Below, piece after piece: positions 1 through 6,429 of a DNA stretch of 10,719 nucleotides. The DNA lies in the NCBI GenBank assembly GCA_003242195.1, contig QGUQ01000034.1:1-10719 (forward strand). The letters are read 5' to 3'. The stretch's first letter is position 1; every line of letters begins with the position of its first letter. This DNA is from Bacillota bacterium (GTDB lineage Bacteria; Bacillota; Sulfobacillia; Thermaerobacterales; Thermaerobacteraceae). The position numbers and the translations under genes are program-made. The notes beneath the pieces are model-generated. The model was given only the letters and a program-made list of their open reading frames with translations, was not told where the DNA came from and ran no database searches.

Positions 1-1
1 G

Positions 2-118
2 GGCGGGCGTGTTTCCGGGGCGGTGCTGCAGGTGGTCAACCTGGTCGTGGCAGGGCTCATCTACGACCCCTTCATCCGGGCCTGGGACCGGCAGAAGCTG
101 GCGGAAGAACGGGAGTGA
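2..118 (+). CDS. PTS lactose/cellobiose-type IIC permease, C-terminal end only
   Basis: Only the last 38 codons lie in the window; the gene enters from the left edge and stops at TGA 116-118. The readable tail contains GAVLQVVNLVVAGLIYDPF followed by a charged end (RAWDRQKLAEERE). This is the characteristic last membrane helix and cytoplasmic tail of cellobiose/lactose-family IIC subunits, which carry a beta-glucoside across the membrane while it is phosphorylated. The IIA gene starts 4 bases after the stop, the usual arrangement of a PTS operon, and this supports the call. Substrate cannot be decided from this fragment; cellobiose or another beta-glucoside is inferred from the 6-phospho-beta-glucosidase further right. 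Confidence 0.8.
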   Translation, partial: GGRVSGAVLQVVNLVVAGLIYDPFIRAWDRQKLAEERE

Positions 119-122
119 GACC

Positions 123-443
123 ATGTCGGAGGACGTCATCATGCAGCTCATCGTGCACGCGGGCAACGCTCGAAGCGCCGGCATGGAGGCCATCCAGCAT
201 GCCAAGGAGGGGCGCTACGAGGCGGCCCGGGCGGCGCTGCAGGAAGCCGGGGAAGAACTGGCTCGAGCCCACCAGGTCCAGACCGCCCTGATCCAGCGAG
301 AGGCGGCGGGGGAGCGGGTGAACATGAGCCTGCTCATGGTCCACGCCCAGGACCACATGATGAACGCCATGACCGTCAAGGACCTGGCGGCGGAGCTGGT
401 GGAGCTGTACGAGCGGCTGGCGGCGGGCGGCCGTCGAGGGTAG
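123..443 (+). CDS. PTS lactose/cellobiose-family IIA component
   Basis: A 106-residue cytoplasmic phosphocarrier that takes phosphate from HPr and passes it to IIB of the same sugar transporter. Its length is typical of the family (about 100-115 residues), which forms a trimeric helical bundle. Family marks are QLIVHAGNARS near the N-terminus (residues 8-18), ARAHQVQTALIQREAAGE (about 47-64) and MVHAQDHMM (72-80). By comparison with lactococcal LacF, His74 is the phosphorylated histidine and Asp77 the metal-binding aspartate at the trimer core. The ATG at 123 is chosen because GGGAG lies 7 bases upstream, inside the end of the IIC gene, which suggests translational coupling. No IIB gene is visible; it is presumably left of the window. 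Confidence 0.92.
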   Translation: MSEDVIMQLIVHAGNARSAGMEAIQHAKEGRYEAARAALQEAGEELARAHQVQTALIQREAAGERVNMSLLMVHAQDHMMNAMTVKDLAAELVELYERLAAGGRRG

Positions 444-461
444 GGGCTTCGATAGCGGGCC

Positions 462-540
462 CCGGTGATCGCACCGGAGGTGCGGCGGCAGAGGCAGGGT
501 CAGGGGCCGCCCGCCTGTTCCTTCCGTATCGGGTGCGGCC
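462..540. other. Hairpins in the convergent gap between the PTS genes and ldh
   Basis: The gap between two convergent genes holds a perfect 6-bp hairpin (CCGGTG at 462-467, loop ATCG, CACCGG at 472-477). A second, longer-looped inverted repeat pairs GGCCGC at 505-510 with GCGGCC at 535-540. Neither is followed by a T-run on either strand, so they are not canonical intrinsic terminators. They may still act as weak or Rho-assisted stops for the two converging transcripts. In DNA this GC-rich, such short repeats can also arise by chance. Confidence 0.3.
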
Positions 541-547
541 GGGGCGT

Positions 548-1480
548 TCACAGCCCCAGGGCCTGGATGGTCTCCTTGAGAATCGCCGCCGACCGATCCA
601 GGGCCTGCTGCTCCTCCGGGCGCAGCGTGAGAGGAAGCGGGCCCCGGGCGCCGTGCCGGCCCACCACGCAGGGCATCCCCATGTAGACCCCGTACTGGGG
701 GACCAGGGTGGAGACGGTCAGGACGCTGTTTTCGTCGCCGAGGATGGCTTCACAGATCCGGGCCAGCGCCAGGGCGATGGCGTAGTAGGTCGCCCCCTTG
801 GCGGCGATGATCCGGTAGGCGGCATCTCGGGTCTCGACGAAGATCGCTTTCCGCTGCTCCGGCGTGAGACCCAGCGGGGGCTTGTCCCCCAGGGGGCTTC
901 CGGCCACGGTGGTTCCGGACCACACGGGAACTTCCGAGTCGCCGTGCTCGCCGATGATGTAGGCGTGGACGCTCCGGGGATGGATGCCCAGCTCCTGGCC
1001 GATCCGGTACCGAAACCGGGCCGTGTCCAGGAGCGTCCCGGATCCCACCACCCGTTCCACCGGCAGGCCGGAGATCTTGTGGGCCTGGTAGGCCAGGATG
1101 TCCACCGGGTTGGTGGCCACCAGGAGGATGGCATCCGGCGCGTGCCGCACGATGGCCGGCACCACCTCCGCCATCACCTGGGCGTTCCGCTGCAGGAGCT
1201 GCAACCGGGTCTCCCCCGGCCGCTGGGCCACGCCCGCGGCGATCACGACCACTTGGCAGCCCGCCAGGTCCGGGTAGTCGCCGGCGACGACCCGGCAGGG
1301 GGGCACGAAAGGTGCCCCGTGGCTCATGTCCAGGGCATCACCCAGGGCCTTGTCGCGGTTGATGTCGATGAGGACCAGTTCCTGGGCAAGGCCCCGGATC
1401 AGGGCCGTGTAGGCGAACGTGGACCCCACCGCACCGCAACCCACCACCCCGAGGCGGTACCCCCGGGCACTCGCGGTCAT
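548..1480 (-). CDS. ldh: L-lactate dehydrogenase (NAD-dependent)
   Basis: A 310-residue cytoplasmic enzyme reducing pyruvate to L-lactate and regenerating NAD+ in fermentation. Visible features are the Rossmann glycine motif GCGAVG (14-19), Asp39 for NAD specificity, the substrate loop AQRPGETR (85-92), DTARFR (Asp152, Arg155) and the catalytic GEHGDSEVPVW (His179). Gln86 in the loop, where malate dehydrogenases carry Arg, argues for lactate over malate. Full length for the family. The ATG at 1480 is chosen because GGAGGG lies 7 bases upstream and the Rossmann strand begins right after it; the longer in-frame reading would run through the promoter. It is transcribed toward the PTS genes and lies 161 bases downstream of the murJ-like gene, with its own promoter. 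Confidence 0.95.
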   Translation of the reverse strand: MTASARGYRLGVVGCGAVGSTFAYTALIRGLAQELVLIDINRDKALGDALDMSHGAPFVPPCRVVAGDYPDLAGCQVVVIAAGVAQRPGETRLQLLQRNAQVMAEVVPAIVRHAPDAILLVATNPVDILAYQAHKISGLPVERVVGSGTLLDTARFRYRIGQELGIHPRSVHAYIIGEHGDSEVPVWSGTTVAGSPLGDKPPLGLTPEQRKAIFVETRDAAYRIIAAKGATYYAIALALARICEAILGDENSVLTVSTLVPQYGVYMGMPCVVGRHGARGPLPLTLRPEEQQALDRSAAILKETIQALGL

Positions 1481-1540
1481 CGCACATCCCTCCGCTCGTT
1501 CGTGCACGATCTTCAGGCTGTCTCTCCGGTGGGTCGCCTT

Positions 1541-1569
1541 ATTATACCGCCCCGAGCGGGGGAGGACAG
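1541..1569 (-). promoter_or_regulatory. Probable ldh promoter
   Basis: Read on the minus strand, a perfect -10 hexamer TATAAT (plus-strand 1541-1546) sits about 60 bases upstream of the ldh ATG. At 17-bp spacing the -35 position reads CTGTCC (1564-1569), a poor match to TTGACA, so an activator or UP-type contact may help. The spacer contains a small inverted repeat, CCCG-AG-CGGG (1551-1560), which could be an operator half. No Rex-type TTGTGA...TCACAA site is visible. The AT-rich hexamer stands out from its surroundings. Confidence 0.65.
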
Positions 1570-1641
1570 TGAAGCTTGCCAGCATCCGCCCCGGACGCCC
1601 CTAGCGGCGGGGCTCCGCACCTTTCGTCCTCCGAGCGATCC

Positions 1642-3384
1642 TCACGGGTGGGGCCGGCGATCCCCACGGGTGTTTGAATCCCTGCCCGGGGTGGGCGCCG
1701 GGAGCCGGGCGGCCGCCCCGCGGACCAGTCCGTACCGTCCCCGGCCTGCCAACCGGTTCACGAGGCGCCGTGCGGCTTCCAGGACGTCCTCCGCCTCCCG
1801 GACCCGCAAGAGGACCAAGCAGCCGGCGTAGACCGCGCACCCGGCCAGCCCCGGGGCGGTCACCAGCGCCAGTTCCGCCAGCGCCTCGCCGGTGCCGGCC
1901 CCGGACGCCCCGCCGGCCCAGACCGGGCGCAGCCAGCGGTAAGCGGCATCCATCGTCATCCCGGCCACGACGCCCGCAGCCAGGGCCTTCACCGCCGTCG
2001 CCGCCAGGGGGTACCAGGGCAGGGCGCGGTAGCGCCGGCCCAGCCGGGCCGCCAGCAAGGCGAAACCGATGGTGAAGGAGAGGGTGGTGGCCAGAGCCAG
2101 GCCGGTGATCCCCAGCCAGCGGCCCAACATCAGATCTCCCACCACGTTGACCAGCATGGCGACGACCGCCACCATCGCCGGGTAACGCGCGTCCTGCCAC
2201 GCGTAAAGGGCCCGGTTGGCCAGGTCGCGCAGGGCCAGGGGGACCAGGCCGAGGCCGTAGGCCGCCAGGGCCAGGGACGTGAGCAGTGTGTCGCGGGCAT
2301 CGAAGCTGCCCCGGCCGTAGACGAACTCCACGATGGGCACCCGCAGGACCACCAGGGCCACGGTCATGGGCGTCAGCAGAACCACCAGCACGCCCAGCCC
2401 GCGGCCCAGCAGCCGGGCGAAGGCCTCCCGGTCGGCCGTCGCGCTGACCGCCCCCAGGGACGGGTAGAGGGCTTGGACCAGCGCCATGGCCAGCAGCCCG
2501 TGGGGCAGGGTCACCAGGCGGAAAGCGTAGTTCAGGGCGGAGATGGTGCCCTCTTCCTGGGTCGATGCCACCATGCGGTCGACCAGGACGTTCACCTCGG
2601 TGACCGCGTACCCCAGGAAGAGCGCCGGCAGCAGGCCGAGGATGGCCCGCAGGCCCGGGTCCGCCAGGTCCAGGCACCACCGGTGGCGGAATCCCGTGCG
2701 GCGGACGCCGGGCAGCTGCACCAGGACCCGCAGCAGCGAGCCCACGGTGAAGCCCACCGCCAGGGCGTAAGCGCCGTACCGCGCCCCGAAGAACAGGGCG
2801 GCGGCGATCATGGCGACGTTGAAGGGAATGCCCGTGCTGGCCGGCCAGAAGAACCGGCGGCAGGCATGCAGCCAGCCCGTCAGCAGGTTCATCCAGGTGA
2901 CGAAGAGGGAAGCGACCAGCAGGACGCGGGTGACCCCGGCGGCCAGCCTTACCTGCTCGGCGGTGAAGCCCGGGGCCATGAGGCGAACCACCCCTTCGGC
3001 CATCAGGGCCATGGGGATCATGGCCACAGCGGTCACCATCATGACCAGGTTGGCCAGGGCGCTAAAGGTGCGCGCCGCCTTCTCGCGGTCGCCCCGGGCC
3101 ACCACTCCGGCCAGGAGGGGGGTGGCCGCGGTGGCAATGGCGCTGGAGACCAGGCCCACCACCAGGTTGGGGACGCCCTGGGCCACGAGGAAGGCGTCCA
3201 GCTCCGCGCTGGCACCGAAGACGGAGGCGTACACCGTCTCGCGCAGGAATCCCAGCACCCGGCTGGTGGCCGTCAGCACGGCGATGGTCGCGGTGGCGGC
3301 CGCCAGACCGCGGGCGACGTCCTCCGCGGTTCCCGTTGCGCCGGCCCCGCCGCTCCTTCTCTCGCTGCCCGTCGGCGATACCAC
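1642..3384 (-). CDS. murJ: MurJ/MviN-family lipid II flippase (MOP superfamily)
   Basis: A polytopic membrane protein of about 580 residues that, by family, flips lipid-linked peptidoglycan precursor across the cytoplasmic membrane. Hallmarks are TSRVLGFLRETV in the first helix (Arg42, Arg48), the FGASAELDAF segment (Asp63), LMAPGFT, GTISALNYAFRLVTLP and FVYGRGSFDA, spread over many hydrophobic helices to about residue 530. It is longer than the usual 510-530, with about 27 polar residues before helix 1 and a basic C-terminal tail of about 50. The GTG at 3384 is preferred because GAAAGGA lies 8 bases upstream; the ATG at 3393 abuts that site directly and is the alternative. A second family member lies at 9901 onward, so which one serves peptidoglycan is open. 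Confidence 0.9.
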   Translation of the reverse strand: MVSPTGSERRSGGAGATGTAEDVARGLAAATATIAVLTATSRVLGFLRETVYASVFGASAELDAFLVAQGVPNLVVGLVSSAIATAATPLLAGVVARGDREKAARTFSALANLVMMVTAVAMIPMALMAEGVVRLMAPGFTAEQVRLAAGVTRVLLVASLFVTWMNLLTGWLHACRRFFWPASTGIPFNVAMIAAALFFGARYGAYALAVGFTVGSLLRVLVQLPGVRRTGFRHRWCLDLADPGLRAILGLLPALFLGYAVTEVNVLVDRMVASTQEEGTISALNYAFRLVTLPHGLLAMALVQALYPSLGAVSATADREAFARLLGRGLGVLVVLLTPMTVALVVLRVPIVEFVYGRGSFDARDTLLTSLALAAYGLGLVPLALRDLANRALYAWQDARYPAMVAVVAMLVNVVGDLMLGRWLGITGLALATTLSFTIGFALLAARLGRRYRALPWYPLAATAVKALAAGVVAGMTMDAAYRWLRPVWAGGASGAGTGEALAELALVTAPGLAGCAVYAGCLVLLRVREAEDVLEAARRLVNRLAGRGRYGLVRGAAARLPAPTPGRDSNTRGDRRPHP

Positions 3385-3509
3385 CCGCTTCATCCTTTCC
3401 AGTCCGAGGCCTTTCAAGGCTGACGCCGGTCCGTCCGGCCACGGCCGGCCCCGGAGGCGCCGGGAGGGCGGGCCGGACCGGGCGTTCAGGGTAATGGTCC
3501 GCCAAGGTC

Positions 3510-3591
3510 CGTCCCCGCGCAAGGGACGCGTACCCGTTGCACCGGGCGCGGTGCACGGGGAAAGGGACCGGTTTCCCGGTTCCCGGTCCCT
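3510..3591. other. Row of three hairpins in the murJ/motA divergent region
   Basis: The non-coding stretch 3385-3720 separates the divergent murJ-like and motA genes. It holds three consecutive inverted repeats. The first is CGTCCC (3510-3515) with GGGACG (3523-3528). The second is TGCACC (3538-3543) with GGTGCA (3550-3555). The third is AGGGACCGG (3563-3571) with CCGGTCCCT (3583-3591), a perfect 9-bp stem with an 11-base loop. None is followed by a T-run. On the minus strand they could form a structured 5' leader of the murJ-like mRNA; on the plus strand they lie just upstream of the putative motA promoter. No convincing vegetative promoter for the murJ-like gene was found, and the rest of the stretch shows no coding signal. 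Confidence 0.5.
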
Positions 3592-3595
3592 CGGG

Positions 3596-3622
3596 TCAAC
3601 GCTCGGGGCCGCCGCTCGATAA
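3596..3622 (+). promoter_or_regulatory. Candidate sigma-28 (SigD/FliA-type) promoter for motAB
   Basis: TCAA (3596-3599), exactly 15 bases, then CTCGATAA (3615-3622). The flagellar sigma consensus is TAAA-N15-GCCGATAA, so three of four and six of eight positions agree, including the complete CGATAA core. It lies about 100 bases upstream of the motA start and points toward it, and motAB is a classic target of this sigma factor. The short motif can occur by chance, so position and target gene carry much of the weight. Confidence 0.5.
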
Positions 3623-3720
3623 CCGGGAGGGACCCACCCGGTGCCGGCGAGTGCGGGCCGCGGGGCCCGCGGCCGGCGGTCGAGGCCCAACGAGGAACGG
3701 GAACGAACGGGGGAATCTCA

Positions 3721-4551
3721 GTGGACATCGGTGCGCTCATCGGTCTCGTAGCGGCCGTCGCCGCCGTCCTGGTCGCCAACGTGATGGAAGGCGGGCACCT
3801 GAGCCAGCTGTTGAATCCTTCGGCCTCGCTGCTGGTCTTGGGGGGCACGCTGGGTGCCACCCTGGCCAGCGCCGGTTTGCAAGGCCTGCTCCTGCTCCCG
3901 GGTGGCATCCGGTACGCCTTCCAGGCGCCCCAGCTGCGCCCCGGCGAGGTCATCGAGAAGATGGTCGCCCTGGCCCAGCGTGCCCGGCGCGAGGGGCTCT
4001 TGTCCCTGGAAGAGGAACTCGGTAACCTGGACGACCCCTTCTTCGCCAAGGGATTGCAGTTCGTCATCGACGGCGCTGACCCGGAGATGGTCGCGGACGT
4101 GATGGGGACCGTGATCGAGGCGGAGCAGCGCCACCGGCTGCGGGCCGCCACGGTGCTGGAGACCGCCGGCGGCTTCGCTCCCACCATGGGGATCATCGGA
4201 ACCGTCCTAGGCCTGGTCCACGTCCTTGGCAACCTGCAGGACACGTCCCAGCTGGGCCCGGCCATCGCCGTGGCCTTCATGGCGACCTTCTATGGCATCG
4301 CCACCGCCAACCTCCTGTGGCTGCCGCTGGCCAACAAGATCAAGGCCAACGCGGAGCTGGAGGCGGAGATGCGGCGCATGGTGGTGGAGGGTGTCCTGTG
4401 CATCCAGAAGGGTGACAACCCGACCATCATCCGCGAGAAGCTGCAGGCTTTCGTGGTGGCGGGCGCCGCCGGTCCGGGCGGCGCGGGCGGCGAGGCCGGC
4501 GCCCGCGCGGCGGCCGGCGTGGGCAGCCAGGCGGCCGGGGTGGGTGACTGA
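3721..4551 (+). CDS. motA: Flagellar stator protein MotA
   Basis: A 276-residue inner-membrane protein that with MotB forms the ion-conducting stator driving the flagellar rotor. Four hydrophobic segments are visible (about 2-20, 34-59, 152-175 and 180-203). Between the second and third lies the cytoplasmic loop with RREGLLSLEEEL (89-100), the charged Arg/Glu cluster that contacts FliG. GGFAPTMGIIGTVLGLV (150-166) carries the conserved pore proline, Pro154. The C-terminus ends in a Gly/Ala-rich tail (about 247-276) absent from most MotA proteins. The GTG start has GGGGGA 6 bases upstream. Its stop overlaps the motB ATG by one base (TGATG), so the two are translationally coupled. Whether it conducts protons or sodium cannot be fixed by eye. 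Confidence 0.95.
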   Translation: MDIGALIGLVAAVAAVLVANVMEGGHLSQLLNPSASLLVLGGTLGATLASAGLQGLLLLPGGIRYAFQAPQLRPGEVIEKMVALAQRARREGLLSLEEELGNLDDPFFAKGLQFVIDGADPEMVADVMGTVIEAEQRHRLRAATVLETAGGFAPTMGIIGTVLGLVHVLGNLQDTSQLGPAIAVAFMATFYGIATANLLWLPLANKIKANAELEAEMRRMVVEGVLCIQKGDNPTIIREKLQAFVVAGAAGPGGAGGEAGARAAAGVGSQAAGVGD

Positions 4552-5495
4552 TGGCCGGCGGAGCCTTCAGCCCGGGGCACCGTTCTGCGGAAGACCGGGA
4601 GCGGGTGGCAACCCGGCGGGTGCGCACCGGCGCCCCCAGCCCGGGTGGCGTCGGGCACGGGAGAGGCCACGACGGCGCCGGCATCATGCGCTGGCTTTTG
4701 ACCTACGCCGACCTGATCACCTTGCTCCTGGCCTTTTTTGTGGTCATGTATGCCATGTCGGAGGTGAACGTCGCCCGGTACGAGGCGGTGGCTGCCTCCC
4801 TGCGGGCGGCCTTCGCCACGGCCGGCGAGACGCTCATCGACACCGAAGGGATCTCGCCCCATGCCCGCAAGGTGCTGGACGGGCTCAACCGCGATACCGG
4901 CTATCCCTATCCCCCGGGGACGCCGGGCGGGACACCGCCCTCCCGGCCCGGCGGGGAGCTTCCCGGGCTCGGTCCCGGGGCCGGCGGCCAGGCTGAGGCC
5001 GAACTCCTGAAAGGCGTGGCCGGCCGTGTGAACGAGGCCCTGCGGGAAGCCGGCCTGGGCGGCAACGCCGCCGCCGAGCTGACGGAGCGGGGCGTGGCCA
5101 TCACCTTCCAGGAGCACATCTTCTTCGACCTGGGCCGGGCGGACCTGCGCCCCGAAGGCCGGGCCCTCTTGCGGCGGCTGGCGCCCATCCTGGCCGACGT
5201 ACCCGGGACCATCCTGGTCGAGGGGCATACCGACGATCTCCCCATCCGCAGCGGCCGTTTCCCCTCCAACTGGGAGCTTTCCACCGCCCGGGCGACCACC
5301 GTGGTCCGCTTCCTGGCCGAGGAGGCCGGCCTGGATCCCCGCCGCCTGGCGGCCATCGGGTACGGCGAGTGGCGGCCGCGCTACCCCAATACCAGCGACG
5401 CCAACCGGGCCCGTAACCGGCGGGTGGAGATCGTCCTCCTGCGGCGGGGCCTGGATCCCACGGCCCAAGCCGGCCCGGCGCGCCCGGCGCGCTGA
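4551..5495 (+). CDS. motB: Flagellar stator protein MotB (OmpA-type peptidoglycan-binding)
   Basis: A 314-residue partner of MotA: one membrane helix, a periplasm-facing linker and a C-terminal OmpA/MotB domain that anchors the stator to peptidoglycan. The cytoplasmic N-terminus is basic, followed by WLLTYADLITLLLAFFVVMY (48-67), with Asp54 as the ion-carrying aspartate. A Gly/Pro-rich linker spans about 119-146. The OmpA domain (about 181-298) contains FFDLGRADLRPEG, VEGHTDDLPI (223-232), NWELSTARA (240-248) and NRARNRRVEIVLL (285-297), the last being the peptidoglycan-contacting motif. The start overlaps the motA stop by one base. Transcription of the pair should end at the strong terminator about 50 bases after the stop. 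No other flagellar gene is in view. Confidence 0.95.
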   Translation: MAGGAFSPGHRSAEDRERVATRRVRTGAPSPGGVGHGRGHDGAGIMRWLLTYADLITLLLAFFVVMYAMSEVNVARYEAVAASLRAAFATAGETLIDTEGISPHARKVLDGLNRDTGYPYPPGTPGGTPPSRPGGELPGLGPGAGGQAEAELLKGVAGRVNEALREAGLGGNAAAELTERGVAITFQEHIFFDLGRADLRPEGRALLRRLAPILADVPGTILVEGHTDDLPIRSGRFPSNWELSTARATTVVRFLAEEAGLDPRRLAAIGYGEWRPRYPNTSDANRARNRRVEIVLLRRGLDPTAQAGPARPAR

Positions 5496-5542
5496 CGACC
5501 ACCCGCGAGACGTGGCGGTACCCTCCGGTACAGGCGAGCAGG

Positions 5543-5572
5543 TTCCGAACCCCTAGCGGGTTCGGAATTTTT
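5543..5572 (+). terminator. Intrinsic terminator after motAB
   Basis: A perfect 10-bp stem, TTCCGAACCC (5543-5552) and GGGTTCGGAA (5558-5567), with loop CTAGC, followed immediately by TTTTT (5568-5572). It is a canonical Rho-independent terminator in the + direction only, since the other side of the stem lacks a T-run. It separates the motAB transcript from the HD-GYP gene. Confidence 0.95.
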
Positions 5573-5716
5573 CATATCTTGATTCCGATCGTGGCGAGAA
5601 AATGGGGCTTGGGCCCCACGGTCGGGGGCTGGAGGCGCATTGCCGGGTGGATCACGTGGTGGGCGGATTCCCGTCTTCAGCGAGACTCGTCACGGTGCGA
5701 ACGGTGGAGGCACGTG

Positions 5717-6328
5717 GTGGTGGGCACGACCACAACTCGGCTCCTCAAGAGCGGGATTCGTCACCTCATCGCGGTGTTGCGGCTCTACGATCCCCCCACA
5801 TTCCGGCACAGTCAGCGCGTGGCGTTCCTGGCCTGCAGTACCGGGCGGTGGCTGGGGTGGGATCCCGGGAGCCTGCGCCTGCTGGCCGTCGCCGGGTTGC
5901 TCCACGACGTGGGCAAACTGGCGGTGGATCGGGAGATCCTGCACAAGCCCGGCCGGCTGACAGGTGAGGAGTGGCAGGCCATCCGCCGCCACCCCGCTAC
6001 GGGTGCCCAGCTGGTCAAGCGCGTGACGGGTTCCTCCCGCATCGCTGCCTGGGTGCGGTCCCACCATGAGCGCTGGGACGGTGCCGGCTATCCCGACGGC
6101 CTGGCCGGGCCCGCCATCCCCCTGGGCTCCCGGGTGCTGGCGGTGGCGGACGCCTTTGACGCCATGGTGGTCGGGCGACCGTACCACCGCCGGCGCATCA
6201 CGGTCGAGGCCGCGCTGGAGGAGATCGAGCACCAGGCCGGGCGCCAGTTCGACCCCGAAGTCGCCCGCGCGTTCATCGCCATGATGAACGCGCGGGCCGT
6301 GTTACGTACAGGCCCCGGGGGGAGATGA
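5717..6328 (+). CDS. Stand-alone HD-GYP domain c-di-GMP phosphodiesterase
   Basis: About 203 residues, nearly all one HD-GYP domain, the metal-dependent family that hydrolyses cyclic di-GMP. Motifs in order are HSQRVA (His31), LLHDVGKL (His63-Asp64, the HD pair), LHKPGRLTGEEW, RHP (His92), HHERWDGAGYPDG (His116, His117, Asp121 and an intact GYP at 124-126) and VADAFDAM (about 144-151). All expected metal ligands appear present, so it should be active. It has no receiver, PAS, GAF or membrane segment, so any input must come from a partner or from expression. The GTG at 5717 (or 5720) is chosen because GGTGGAGG ends at 5710. Reading further upstream in frame would reach the base of the preceding terminator, leave no room for a promoter, and adds unrecognisable sequence. 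Confidence 0.88.
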   Translation: MVGTTTTRLLKSGIRHLIAVLRLYDPPTFRHSQRVAFLACSTGRWLGWDPGSLRLLAVAGLLHDVGKLAVDREILHKPGRLTGEEWQAIRRHPATGAQLVKRVTGSSRIAAWVRSHHERWDGAGYPDGLAGPAIPLGSRVLAVADAFDAMVVGRPYHRRRITVEAALEEIEHQAGRQFDPEVARAFIAMMNARAVLRTGPGGR

Positions 6329-6429
6329 CACGGCCGGCCGGCCACCTGCAATGGGCAGGGGGAGGAAGTCCCCGCGCCACAGAGAACAGCAGGGGCGGCA
6401 CAAGGCCATGGGAGGTGCATGGACCGGTC

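Noticed and set aside
533..1831. A 432-codon open frame on the plus strand.
   Set aside because: It is antisense to ldh, its promoter and the murJ 3' end, with no family motif. The ldh frame has every catalytic motif.
2473..3423. A 316-codon open frame on the plus strand, opposite the murJ-like gene.
   Set aside because: The Gly/His/Gln-rich translation is the complement of hydrophobic murJ codons and has no start signal or domain.
3510..3565. T-box riboswitch-like pieces on the minus strand upstream of the murJ-like gene (GTGCACCGCG followed by CGTCCCTTGCG).
   Set aside because: The T-box core lacks a base of GGTGGNACCGCG, no Stem I or specifier loop is recognisable, and the last hairpin has no T-run. 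A murJ-type gene would also be an unusual target.
5564..5590. A second sigma-28-type promoter upstream of the HD-GYP gene (TTCCGATC).
   Set aside because: Only part of the -10 agrees and the -35 position reads GGAA inside the terminator stem.
5579..5716. A longer HD-GYP protein beginning at TTG 5579.
   Set aside because: That codon lies 7 bases after the terminator T-run, leaving no room for a promoter or ribosome site, and the added residues resemble nothing. A good Shine-Dalgarno site precedes GTG 5717/5720.
6325..6429. An earlier glucosidase start (ATG 6325) overlapping the HD-GYP stop as ATGA.
   Set aside because: It would add 35 Gly/Arg/Pro-rich residues absent from GH1 proteins, and the purine-rich site directly touches the ATG. 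The family N-terminus begins near 6430.
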